Assembly: GCF_038096175.1 (NCBI RefSeq) | Contig: NZ_CP151099.1 | Location: 5,065,484 to 5,129,483, forward strand | Length of the DNA: 64,000 nt | DNA from: Nostoc sp. UHCC 0302 | GTDB lineage: Bacteria > Cyanobacteriota > Cyanobacteriia > Cyanobacteriales > Nostocaceae | Direction of reading: 5' to 3' | In this document: in pieces, positions 1-9,900 of the stretch | Layout of the letters: each line of letters begins with the position of its first letter | Numbering within the stretch: position 1 is the first letter of the stretch | Notes under the pieces: model-generated | What the model saw: only the letters and a program-made list of their open reading frames with translations | What the model was told of the DNA's origin: nothing | Database searches by the model: none | Program-made: the position numbers and the translations under genes

Positions 1-87
1 AGCAGTTTGCAACTAAGTGAGGTACAACGGCTAAGACTTAAAGCTAGAAATTACAGATATATAGTTGTATTCAGCGGCGGTGAGTAA
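1..87 (+). CDS. 3' end of an unrecognised gene (partial)
   Basis: An open frame enters from the left edge and runs 28 codons to a TAA at 85-87, ending in the residues IVVFSGGE. It is too short to identify. The frame has no internal stop and a plausible residue mix, but 28 open codons are not decisive. It lies inside the nifD element. It could equally be chance. Confidence 0.35.
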   Translation, partial: SSLQLSEVQRLRLKARNYRYIVVFSGGE

Positions 88-211
88 TCTTTGTCACAAT
101 AGTAGAGACTTTCGTCCATTCGCTGCAACACGTTATACCAAATCCCCTTGATTACTTAATAATTTGCCATTGCGAGTGAAACGACGCAATCGCAGGTTTT
201 TGGGATTAGTT

Positions 212-1000
212 CTATAAGTTGTTTTGAAAAAGTTCTAGAACGCGTCGCCAGGCATCGGGAGCTGCTTCTTGATTGTAACTTGGGTGCTGAACTAAAAATG
301 GGTATTTGTCTTTGAATAAGCCGGCAAAGAATCCGTGTCCTGCATTGTATCGAAATACACGATGATTTATTTGATGTTTTTTTAATTGTGCCTCAATTTG
401 CTCATTTTCTTCCTGCGAAACGAATGCATCTTTTGTTCCAAAAAATGCATAAATAGTACCTTTAATTTCAGAGGTGCGATTAATAGTTGGAGTTTCTTCA
501 CCATAACTAGAAGTGGTAATTCCACCACCGTAGAATGAAGCTGTTGCTTTGATATCAGGTAACGTCGCAGCCATATAAGCAACATGACCGCCAAAACAGA
601 AACCAATAGTACCAATTGCATCATCTTTGACATTGGGTAAAGCTTTGAGATAGGTAATGACAGCTTGAATATCACTAAATATTTCTTGATATTTTACTTG
701 TTGATAATATCCCAAACCAAGTCGATAACTTTCTGGGCTATAACCAATATCTGCTGGACTATAATCAGCTGCAAAACCAGGAGCAATACGTTGATACAGC
801 GCCGGGGCTATTACTACATAACCTTGTTTAGCTATTAGTTCGGTGATATCTCGAATATTGCTGTTGACTCCAAAAATTTCATGAAAAACTATAACAGCGC
901 CAAATATTCCTGTAGTCGCTGGTTGAGCTAAGTAAGCATCAATTTCTAAGCCATTGTTAGGTACTTTAACTTTTGTAGTGTTAATTTCGATGTTTGCCAT
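212..1000 (-). CDS. Dienelactone hydrolase family protein
   Basis: 262 residues, the usual length for the family, with the alpha/beta-hydrolase layout. The nucleophile motif GFCFGG (catalytic Cys, in place of the Ser of most hydrolases), the Asp in FGTKDAF and the His in NAGHGFF form the expected Cys-Asp-His triad. The N-terminal VFHEIFGV oxyanion region is also present. Family members hydrolyse lactone or ester bonds in the cytoplasm; the substrate here is unknown. The gene lies 49 bp downstream of the AraC-type regulator on the same strand, so that regulator is a natural candidate to control it. It is carried on the nifD element. Confidence 0.88.
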   Translation of the reverse strand: MANIEINTTKVKVPNNGLEIDAYLAQPATTGIFGAVIVFHEIFGVNSNIRDITELIAKQGYVVIAPALYQRIAPGFAADYSPADIGYSPESYRLGLGYYQQVKYQEIFSDIQAVITYLKALPNVKDDAIGTIGFCFGGHVAYMAATLPDIKATASFYGGGITTSSYGEETPTINRTSEIKGTIYAFFGTKDAFVSQEENEQIEAQLKKHQINHRVFRYNAGHGFFAGLFKDKYPFLVQHPSYNQEAAPDAWRRVLELFQNNL

Positions 1001-1239
1001 CTTTGTTTTGACTAATCTGAGTACCCTACTACTGTAAAAAAGGTGCTACTCAGGACTCTAGAAAAAAGTTGCGGGATTTTAGTAAATTATTGCGGGTTTG
1101 CAGCAATTGCTTCGGTGTAACGCCTTCAATGCGTTTAAAATATCGATTCAAGTGACTTTGATCGCAAAAACCTACTCTAGCAGCGATATCTGCAATGCTG
1201 AGTTCGCTGTGTTGCAACAGATATTTAGCTTTATCAATA

Positions 1240-2375
1240 GACTTGTCCGAAAATTCCAAAGCCAGACTGTTCAAAGCTTTGGGGCAAAACTTTGATATCT
1301 TCGTAAATACGTAATTATAAGGCTTTGAGATAGTTAGTGATAATTTAGAGGCATAAAAATTAACTCCTAATTTCTAAAAATTTATGATTTTTGCTACTAG
1401 CTAAGTTGGCAGAACTAAGCTACCAATTCTTAACCTAACTAATCCGCAAACTGTTAAAATAATCTGCTCATACGTCTCAAGCTTTAAGCGAAATCTTTGT
1501 GAGGCTATGCGGAATATTTTAAGTAATCGAATCAAATGTTCAATGAATATCCGATTACTAGATAAAGCCTTATTTTCATCTTTTTGCTGTTGAGTTAATT
1601 CTCGTTTTGGTTTCTTTTTATGAGGAGTAGTGATATTCTCACCTCCTTGAAAGCCTTTATCACCTGAAAAGGGTTGAGATTTATCAAATTTATTTTGAGA
1701 TTGACGAAACAATTTTATATCTGCTGTTGGCCCAGGAACACCTACTTCTACCTCTACAATATCTTTGCCTTCTGGTATGCCAATTATCAGACTTTTTAAT
1801 GTATGTTGTCTCTTCTTTCCAGAAAAATATTTCTGTTGCTCTTTTTGGTCAGAATCCCTATATATTGGCTGTTCTAAGCTATCGACTAATAGCCTAAAAT
1901 TTGTTAATACTTCTTGAACAAATAGTAAATCACTTTCATTATTTGATACTTGTTCTAATAAACTAGCAGGTAATATATCACGAAGAATTGGTATCCAGTC
2001 GTGAAATGTATCATTAGCTTCGGTTTTGGAAACACCAAATAGCATTCCTAATACTTGGAATGTTGGCATCTGTCTTAGATAAAATAGACATAAACATACT
2101 TGTTCTTCGGTTGATAACTTTTCGGGACGACCACCACCAGCCGCATTAATTCTAATTTTATGACTCTCTTGTTTAGCTTTGATGTATCGATTTCGTTTTA
2201 AGGCGCAATTTAGCAGTGATTGCAATTGTTCGTAACTAATCCCTAAAATCTGTTTTGTTCGTAGTGGATACTTTTGTATATAATCTAAAATCATAACTAA
2301 TTGTGGAAAATGGTAGACGCCCAATCTAACGTTTTACCATTTTTCTTTTCCTAAGTTAATATTTCGGACAAGTTT
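1240..2375 (-). mobile_element. IS5-like insertion sequence, 1136 bp
   Basis: The ends are imperfect inverted repeats sharing ACTTGTCCGAAA (reading in from 1240, and from 2375 on the other strand). AATA occurs directly outside each end (1236-1239 and 2376-2379) and fits a 4-bp target duplication, though 3 bp cannot be excluded. The insertion contains one transposase gene and interrupts an AraC-family gene. The clean in-frame restoration of the host gene suggests a recent insertion. Confidence 0.85.
1401..2324 (-). CDS. IS5-family (DDE_Tnp_4 type) transposase
   Basis: 307 residues. The N-terminal half holds a helix-turn-helix region (LSTEEQVCLCLFYLRQMPTFQVLGMLFGVS is split here only for description; key residues LFGVSKTEAN). 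The C-terminal half has DDE-like blocks: DSLEQPIYRD, FSGKKRQHTLK, GDKGFQG and a late IEHLIRLLKIFRI with the catalytic Glu. This pattern is that of the HTH_Tnp_4 plus DDE_Tnp_4 transposases common in cyanobacteria (IS5 superfamily). The frame is intact, so the element may be active. It fills most of the 1136-bp IS. Confidence 0.85.
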   Translation of the reverse strand: MGVYHFPQLVMILDYIQKYPLRTKQILGISYEQLQSLLNCALKRNRYIKAKQESHKIRINAAGGGRPEKLSTEEQVCLCLFYLRQMPTFQVLGMLFGVSKTEANDTFHDWIPILRDILPASLLEQVSNNESDLLFVQEVLTNFRLLVDSLEQPIYRDSDQKEQQKYFSGKKRQHTLKSLIIGIPEGKDIVEVEVGVPGPTADIKLFRQSQNKFDKSQPFSGDKGFQGGENITTPHKKKPKRELTQQQKDENKALSSNRIFIEHLIRLLKIFRIASQRFRLKLETYEQIILTVCGLVRLRIGSLVLPT

Positions 2376-3187
2376 AATACGACATTGCAAAATGTATTGG
2401 TGAGGCGTTACACCCATACTTTGTTTGAACAGACGCAAAAAGTGATATTGGCTTATTTGGGCGATCGCCGCCAGGTCACTTAGTTTTAGGTTATGATGCA
2501 GATATTCCTTTATATACTCCGTCACCTGTTGCAACTTTAATTTAGATAAGCCATCTGCATAACTAGAAAGCTTAGGTTGCGTGGTGCAATAGTTTCTTAA
2601 CAGGTGAATAGCTAATGTTGTTTTGAGACTATCAATTAGTAAATAGCCACCGATTTTGCCAAACTCTAATTCTGCTTGCAAAGCAGAGATGATACCTTGG
2701 ATCAATACATCTTGCCCAGTCATAAAATGGGGGATGAGTTCAATGCGATCGCCATCAACAAAATCCTGACCAACTTGTTTGAGGAGTGTTGGTTCAATTG
2801 CTAAAACCATAAACTGGACTGAAGTATTCCAATTACAGCGATGGGAAATACCCGCAGGGATAATTGCAATGTCTCCATGATTGCGCGTCTCTCTTATAAG
2901 CTTTCCATCTAACCATCGTTCTCCTGATAAATCAGAATTTGATAAGCCGGAAACCCCTTGAGCAATGACGTGCATTGTATGTTGATGTTCAGCTATATCA
3001 AATTTTGGCTGTTGATGCAATTCCAGATAAATACTGTCCCATCCTGAACTGGAGAGAACAGCAGGTTTAGGCACAAACGGATCAGATGCATTCTCACGAC
3101 GGTAATCAATAAGTTTGATTGTTTGCCCTGGCGTACTCATCTTCTGCATCAAAAAATTGGGGATTACTCTATTCTGACTTCTAGTAG

Positions 3188-3215
3188 GGTGTGTTGTCGC
3201 GAAGCGCAACGCACC
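3188..3215. repeat. Intergenic palindrome
   Basis: Imperfect palindrome of the type GGTGTGTTGTCGCG-AAGCGCAACGCACC between the AraC gene and the next gene. Similar TGCGTTAC/GTAACGCA-like words occur near 6131, 5167 and 35300, so it belongs to a dispersed small-repeat family of this genome. It supplies an artificial upstream TTG start for the AraC frame. Confidence 0.6.
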
Positions 3216-3869
3216 TTTAATGATGCCTTAGACTTGGCGTGTGCGTAACAGTTCAGCATACGCTGTCGCTGTATCTTTCATATATTGGTACTCTTCTCTA
3301 ATTCTTTTATACTGATTATCAATAGCAAAGCCGTCATCAGGAAGCAAATTCGGGTCATATCCTGCAACTTGTCTGCCAATCAAAACTTCTCTAATAAAAC
3401 CAATGTACACTTGCTGTAATTCTTCAGCTTTATCTAACAAGTTTTCAATTTGAAATAATGCTCTTTTGTAAATTCCCTGTTGACTTGCATAAAATTCTGA
3501 TGTAGCTACTAAATCAAGCAATTCATTGATTTTGTGCCATTGCTTTCTTAAATTTAAAATCTCTGGCTCAATAAATTGAATATGCTCTTTCATTAAGAAA
3601 GCTAATTGTTGGGCTACTTGGAGGTTTACTCTACTTTGCGAATTTATGTTTTCTAAAGTTGGAATACGGATAGATCGAAGATTATGCCAAGAATAAATGT
3701 ACTCAATGCCTTCTTGTGTCAGCTTAGGAAAAATAACTCGGATTCTTCGCTTTTCATTAACCTCATAAAAGATTCCTAATTTACCTAAAGGTAAATTGGG
3801 ATAACGAATGTCTGCTCCCTCAACTTCCACCACCAAGTTATTTTTGATTCGCTTTATCTTTTGATTGTA

Positions 3870-5040
3870 AGTAGGTAGGTGCCAAAAAAGTCAGCTATGT
3901 TAAGATATGTAAAGACTGATAATGCATCTACAAGGTAGTTGGTGTATGGGTGCGCGTTTAAGGGTATTTCTGACTCCTGAGCAAGACCAAACTTTACTAA
4001 ATCTGAGAAAACAGGATGTACCACAGAAAGTCAAAGACAGGGCGGAAATAATCAGGCTAAATGCACATGGTTGGTATGTAGAGAAGATAGCAGATCACTT
4101 TGATTGTCACAAAAAAACAGTCACAAAAGTTTTGCATCAATGGCAAAAACTGGGCACAGAAGGGCTTTGGGAATCTCCTGGGCGAGGGGGGAAACCAAAG
4201 TGGCTTGAGGATGACATGATATTTTTAGAAGAATGCCTCAGAAACGAGCCACGCACATACAATAGTTCTCAGTTAGCTTTGAAGTTGAAAACAGAACGCA
4301 ACGTTGAGATGAGTGCCGACAGATTAAGACGGGTACTCAAAAAAAGGGGGTCGATTGGAAACGGACAAGGAAAAGCCATAAAGGAAAACAAGACCCAGTA
4401 GCACGAGCAAACAAGCAAGCAGACCTAGACATGTTGGAATTAGCTGCTGCCACTGGTGAAATAGACCTGAAATACCTAGACGAGTCAGGGTTCTGTATGT
4501 GGAGCGAACCTAGTTATACATATTACTTTAGAGGTGAGCAAAAACGGTTAGAACAGACTAAACGCCGTGGTCGCAGATTAAGTATTATCGGGCTTCTCCA
4601 ACCTTTAATCAGTTTTGTTTACGGTTTAGTTATCGGTGGTGTTGACCGTAAATCTTATATAGAAATGATGGAGAAAGAAGCCAAACAAGCCCAAGAAACT
4701 GGACGTATCAGCGTGATTGTGCAAGATAACGGGCCAATACATCGCTGCCAAGAAGTTCAACAATTGTGGAAAAAATGGGAAAGTCAGGGTTTGTACATCT
4801 TTTTTCTCCCGAAATATTGCTCAGAAATGAATCCAATTGAATTGGAATGGCAACATCTCAAGAAAGATGAGTTATCCGGGCAAGCATTTGATGATGAGCT
4901 AGATCTCGCTTACGCCGTCATCAATGGTGTTCAAGCTAGAGGAAAAAAAAACAATCACAACACACATCGTGTAAAATTTAGCTCTAGATTATCAACTTAA
5001 GATTTTGTTACATAGTAGAAAATTTCGGTGCCTACCTACT
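3870..5040 (+). mobile_element. IS630-family insertion sequence, 1171 bp
   Basis: The terminal inverted repeats begin AGTAGGTAGG at both ends (3870 inward; 5040 inward on the minus strand). They are flanked by TA at 3868-3869 and 5041-5042, the TA target duplication typical of IS630/Tc1-mariner elements. The element carries a two-frame transposase and interrupts a membrane-protein gene on the opposite strand, which is restored in frame by its removal. Confidence 0.9.
3946..5000 (+). CDS. IS630-family transposase read through a -1 frameshift
   Basis: The first frame (from 3922 or, more likely, the ATG at 3946, MGARLRVFLTPEQ) encodes two helix-turn-helix blocks and ends at 4401. The second frame starts before 4431 and encodes the DDE domain: DESGFCMWSEPSY, VQDNGPIHRC and the NPIELEWQHLKK glutamate block. 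Shifting -1 at the run of seven A and five G (4339-4350) joins them seamlessly as RVLKKKGVDWKRTRKS. Such A-rich slippage is common in IS630 elements, so it may be programmed rather than a mutation. If it is programmed, the element is probably functional. Confidence 0.8.
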
Positions 5041-5105
5041 TAATAGAAGATAAAGCAAGATCCGCCAAGGATTATGAGAAGGATTATAGCGATGCTTGTA
5101 ATCAT

Positions 5106-5493
5106 TAGAGCCAGTTTTGCGCTTTTTATAATTATTGTAGAAACATTAGCTACCTCTCAAGTATCTCAATTTTGACATGATAGTGCGTTACCCTTGGCGA
5201 CGATGCATCCTACAGGAAGGATGCGATCGCATGAAGGCTAAACACAATCAAATTTTGTTAAGCTCAAATAACTGCTGCTTGTTTTGACAATCATTCCGCA
5301 GACTTAACCGTTTGGTTTACTACTGCGCGTGGCTTCTTGCGGTCTGATTTGCGGGTTCCCCCAGCCATCTCATATTCATCACTATTTTTGCCAAGCACCG
5401 CACCACATCAATATATAGGTGTCCCAACCTGATAATCAAATCTGTGACACAATAATTTTATTGTCTCATAGTTAATGCGATCGCCTACAGCCT
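5106..5493. other. Gene-free stretch with small repeats
   Basis: This is the upstream side of the split membrane-protein gene. It contains a GATGCATCCTACAGGAAGGATGCGATCGCAT-type small repeat (about 5202-5232) and HIP1 words. On the minus strand near 5370-5290 a short frame encodes MAGGTRKSDRKKPRAVVNQT and stops soon after. At about 25 codons it could be a gene remnant, but I cannot assign it. No full gene is seen. Confidence 0.5.
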
Positions 5494-6063
5494 ATGATTT
5501 CTACCATCAAGCGCCGCTACAGTTTGGATGAATATCGGGCGCTCGAAGAAAAAGCAGAAGGACGCAGCGAATATCGAGATGGAGAAATTGTACCCATACC
5601 TGGAGGAACGCTCAAACATAGCCGCATCGGTGGGAATATTTTGACCTATTTTACCTCTGTGCTGCGCGATACTCAATTCGAGCCAATTAACAGCGATTTA
5701 CGGCTATGAATTCCTGAATATAAACGCGGAGTATATCCAGACGTGATGGTTTTTGACGGCGAACCGCAACTAAATGGCGAACGTTTAGATGAAGTCTTAA
5801 ATCCTACACTGATTGTTGAAGTTTTATCTCCTTCCACCGCAGATTACGACCTACAAAATAAATTTCGGATGTATCGTTCAATTCCGAATTTTAGTGAATA
5901 TTTACTAGTCGAGCAAGACGAACCTTTTGTGGAACGCTACAGTAAGCAAGCTCAAGGTTGGTTGCTCAGTGATTTTAGCGGCTTAGAGCTATCTATTTCC
6001 TTAGATTCAGTTGGGGTTGAATTACCGATGGCGGAAATTTATCGCGGTGTTGTTTTTAAGTAA
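5494..6063 (+). pseudogene. Uma2-family endonuclease with an in-frame stop
   Basis: The frame starts ATG at 5494, is broken by TGA at 5707-5709, and continues in the same frame to 6063. The reading across the stop is SDLRL-stop-IPEYKRGVYPDVMVF. The family normally has Trp or another residue there, so TGG to TGA is the simplest explanation. The Uma2 (PD-(D/E)XK-like) blocks are present: LEEYRALEE-like start, YPDVMVF, PTLIVEVLSPSTADYD, and KFRMYRSIPNFSEYLLV. Without the stop it would be 189 residues, normal for this very common cyanobacterial family. It lies on the nifD element. Confidence 0.85.
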
Positions 6064-6214
6064 ATGAATGGACGTTACAGAGATGCGATACCTACGGTAA
6101 GCTACGCTAACGCCCAATAATACAATGAAGGTGCATTGTGCTTCGCGACAAGACAGGCTAGATTGGGGATGCGATCGCTATTGCATTTATTTTTAATTTA
6201 TTGTCACTGTTTCA

Positions 6215-6775
6215 CTAAAGCAACCAAGCAAACAAATCCTTAATAGTGAGCTGAACCTCACTCGCAAATGATGGTACAGGTAGAAGTGCCTCTGGCTCAT
6301 CAAATACTTCGGTTTCTTGCTTGGGACAATAAACAAATACTGTTTGCTCATCCGGGTCGATTAACCAACCCATTTGAGTCCCATGCTTCAGACAATAAAG
6401 AATATTTTTCGTCACTTTTGTCTGGCTTTGATCAGGAGATAAAATTTCAATTGTCCAGTCTGGAGCAGTAGAAAAGGTATTAGCGATTTCCCCATTCTCA
6501 TCACGGGAAATCCGGGTCAAAATAAAAACCGCGATGTCAGGTACAGTTGAACGACCACCGAAAGTACAGCGCAACTCTGGAAAGGCACGAGCAATGCGCT
6601 TAGGCTTGACTACACCATTGATAGCAGGTACAAATTCTCCTTGAATTGCGCTATGTTTTCCTTGTGGCATAGGTTTCTGGATAATTTGACCATCAATGTA
6701 TTCGTTAGCAGGTTTCGTTTCTGGTAATTTGAGAAACTCCTCTAAAGTTATAGGTTTAGATGGGGTTTGTACCAT
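6215..6775 (-). CDS. Uma2-family endonuclease (DUF820)
   Basis: 186 residues, full length. Typical Uma2 blocks are visible: TLEEFLKLPETKPANEYIDGQ, the VPDIAVF acidic motif, DWTIEILSPDQSQTKVTKNILYCLKHG and GWLIDPDEQTVFVY. The PD-(D/E)XK-like residues (Glu in YIDG, Asp in PDIAVF, Glu-x-Leu in IEILSP) are retained. These proteins are predicted nucleases with unknown biological role, very numerous in Nostocales. It is divergent from the broken Uma2 gene just upstream in the window, so this is not a simple tandem duplicate. Confidence 0.85.
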   Translation of the reverse strand: MVQTPSKPITLEEFLKLPETKPANEYIDGQIIQKPMPQGKHSAIQGEFVPAINGVVKPKRIARAFPELRCTFGGRSTVPDIAVFILTRISRDENGEIANTFSTAPDWTIEILSPDQSQTKVTKNILYCLKHGTQMGWLIDPDEQTVFVYCPKQETEVFDEPEALLPVPSFASEVQLTIKDLFAWLL

Positions 6776-6943
6776 TAGAACTTCTTTTTAAAAGGGAGTT
6801 TGATTAGGATTATATCTATTCTAAAGATGATAAGGTGCGTTGAGCTTTGCAACAAGGCTGGCTACAGGAGAGATGCGATCGTACTAAACAGTATTTGGGA
6901 TGTGATCATACTATGTTAGAGAAAAATGGCGGTCGCAAATCTC

Positions 6944-9900
6944 TCAAATTAGATTAGTGATTTTAGGAAAAATCTCATAAATTTGTTGCCAATCTAGACG
7001 CACCCAACCACTAATGCGAATAGCCTCTCTTAGGACTGATAGTGATAGCCCTAATTCAACGTTCTCAAAAGCAGATACCCATTCTGTTAAGGTAGATAAG
7101 AAAAAATCCATTGGTTTAAGCCCCATTATTTTCAGCCCCTCTTTGAAGTATCCAAGTTCTGCCATCATTGCACTAATCTCAGCTAGTTCTTCTTCACTAA
7201 GATTTTTAGATAAGAGATATCTGTCGTTCTTAATAGTTTGTACTACTTGTTCTACTACTATTTGATATTCCTTCTGGGATAATTTATTTACTAAAGACCT
7301 TAATACAATTACTTTGCTTTCAGTCTCTTCAACCATAGGTACTAAGTTGATAGCTTCATTCAAGTAGCCAGCCTCAATTAATCCTATTATACAATCTGTT
7401 AAAGCCAATGATTTTTCTTGCCAGTGTTCAATAGTAAAAGTAATTTTTTTGGCTTCTGCAAAAACTGTCTTTGCTTTTGCTGTATTATCTGTTTGAGATA
7501 GTCTTGCTCCTAAAATACTAAGTCTCCTGACTTTCTGCCATTTTTTAAACTTATTATGGTCTGTAGTGTTTGATAATTCTTCTACTTCTTTAAAGAGATT
7601 TTCTGCTATTATATGATTATCAACCTCTAAAAAAGCTAAAGCTAAATCACTCAAAATACACACACGATCAGTATGATCATTAACTGTTCTAGCTGCTTCT
7701 ATCGCATCTGTCAAAAATTTATTAGCGCCTTCATTATATCCAGACTTTACAAGTGATTTTGCCAGATTTAGCAAGGCATATGAAAAATTTTTACTACCTT
7801 TTATAGTAGTTGTAATCTTCTCAGCTTCTTTGAATTTTCCATCTTCTATTAGCGCGATAGCTATTGCTTTCAAAGCACGTGATTGCTGTTCGTCAACATC
7901 CTCCTCAATCATTAATACAAGCTTTTTCGCTGCACTAAAGTATCTCCCTTGAGCTAATGTTTCTACTAAACCAGCTACTGCCGGATTCCAATACCAGTTT
8001 GTTTTTAATATTCGTGTAACTTGTTCAGCCTCTCTAAAAACCAGTTTGGCTTTTTCTTTATTTCCAGTGCAAGCCAATACAGATGCTAATGAACTAAGCG
8101 ACTGTTTTCTTTCCTCATATTCTATGATACTTCTTGCGACTTCTTCAGCTTTGACAAACTGCTTGTATTTAGCTAACCCTACTACTAATTTTACTAAAGC
8201 TACCGAGCGTAATAAATCATCTTTTATTGTCCAGACTATTTCCTCCGATTGCTGAAGTTCTCCTAAATTAGCTAGGGCTTCTACTAATTCAGTTAATGCT
8301 ATTTCTGCTCTATAGCTTCCATTCAATAAACTTGCACTTTTTCTAGCTTCTGTCAAAGCTGTATTAGCATATTCTGCAAGTCCCTTTTTATTTAAGATTT
8401 CTGCTAACTTGCTTAATGCCTCTGTTTTATCACAATCTTGATTAATTAGACGTGTCACTTTCTCAGCTGCGTTAAAATTGTTAGCTTCAGCCAAAGCTAC
8501 GACCAAAGCTTTTAAAGCTCGTGGTTTTTGCCAATAATCTTGAATATTTATAGCCATTTCTTCAGCCTGTGTGAACATTAGTTCAGCTTGTTGCTCATAT
8601 CCAGCATGAACTAATGCTGTGGCTAACTTACTCTGCAATTCTACTAGTCTGAAAACTCTATAGCCATCCCCTAAATATTTTTTTACAATATCTGAAATTT
8701 GTGCCAAAAGTGTCTCTGCTTCTAGAACTATAGTCTTGACTTCAGGCTTTATTGTAATTAAATCAGATAGTGCCTCTAGCTGAATTGTCTTATCTTCAAT
8801 CTCCTGTATAGTTTCCCATGCCTCATTCAATAGATGTGGGTTAGATTTTACTTTCGCTTCCAGTTCATTATAGATAGTAACTAACCCGTCAAACTTATCT
8901 TTAGCATCAGCTCGTAAACGAGCATAACTCAGAGCCTCAGCTTCGCGGTCTAACCAAACTAAGGTGCTTAAATCATCATTATTGTAGTTCGTCACTTTAT
9001 TATTTATTGCTTGACGTGCAGTGTAGAGTTGGATCAGCGTCAACAATTGATTTGATTTCAAAGGATTATTAAAGTCCTCTATTGCCAATTCCAAGTCAGC
9101 AATATAGGCTGCATCACCTGTACAAGCGATATATTTTGTTTTCATCCAATCTGGGGATTTAGTTAGCAGTTTATACAGTTCTTCTTTTCGCCCAGACTTA
9201 TGTAAATGGTAAGCTAAATTCTCAAAGAAATAGCCATCATTTGGGCCAGTATGCCAGCCATTTGAACAAAGTGAAGAGTAAGAGTTCACAAAACGGTTAT
9301 GCAATGCCTGTAAATCACCAGCTTGCTTACGCACATAGTTATACTGGAGGTCATGCAAAGTTAAGCATCCCTGATCATCACGCCGTGCTAGCGATCGCTC
9401 CACCAGCACATCTACCACATCTTGTGTGTCGAATTCATTTAGCCCTTCCAGTTCCCAAAAAGTTTGCAAAACAGTTTCAGAAATAGGCGTATCTTCTGGA
9501 AATACGGCAAAATCTAAATAGCGCTTTTGGATCTCAGTCTCTAATGCCTCAATACTGACTTGAATCGCTTTCAGCAAGTTTGGATAAGGGTAATCAGGAA
9601 ATTGATACCTAATTTTTTCTAGATCGGCATTGTGAAGCTTGTGCAGCAGATTGCCCCAACGGTCTGGCTTACCTTGAACTAACGCACCAATCATTGCTAG
9701 GGCCAAAGGCAAGTTACCACATTCTCGCACCACTTCACGTGCTTCAACAGGTAATGTTTCTTTCTCTTGTTTTGCCCACAATGCCAAGAGTGTTAGCGCC
9801 TCTTCATCCTCTAGCAAACCTAACAAATATCCAACAGCGCCCAGTTCTTGAAGCACCTTATTATCGCGTGTTGTAATTAACATTTTGCACTTCTGCCCTA

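Larger units (their letters stand above)
1050..3149 (-). pseudogene. AraC-family regulator split by an IS
   Basis: The N-terminal cupin-like sensor (HQHTMHVIAQG) and first helix-turn-helix are encoded at 3149-2376. The second helix-turn-helix (ADIAARVGFCDQSHLNRYFKR) is at 1235-1050. A 1136-bp insertion sequence lies between them. Removing it with one 4-bp target copy joins CGT ATT to GAT AAA and gives one open frame of 319 residues, a normal AraC-family length. As it stands the protein would lack the second DNA-binding helix-turn-helix and end in about 13 residues read from the IS. I chose the ATG at 3149 because the upstream TTG at 3209 lies in an intergenic palindrome; an ATG at 3140 is also possible. 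It probably regulated the adjacent hydrolase gene. Confidence 0.85.
3228..5105 (-). pseudogene. Membrane-anchored hypothetical protein split by IS630
   Basis: The frame 3836-3228 looks like a 202-residue protein with a TTG start, but it extends upstream to the edge of an IS630 copy. Beyond the IS (5105-5043) the minus strand encodes MITSIAIILLIILGGSCFIF, a clear transmembrane anchor. Joining at the duplicated TA gives one open frame of 234 residues: anchor, a KIKRIKNN basic stretch, then a charged soluble domain (VVEVEGADIRY...) rich in helices. I do not recognise the family. In the present state only the soluble part could be made, if at all. It is cargo of the nifD element. Confidence 0.8.
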
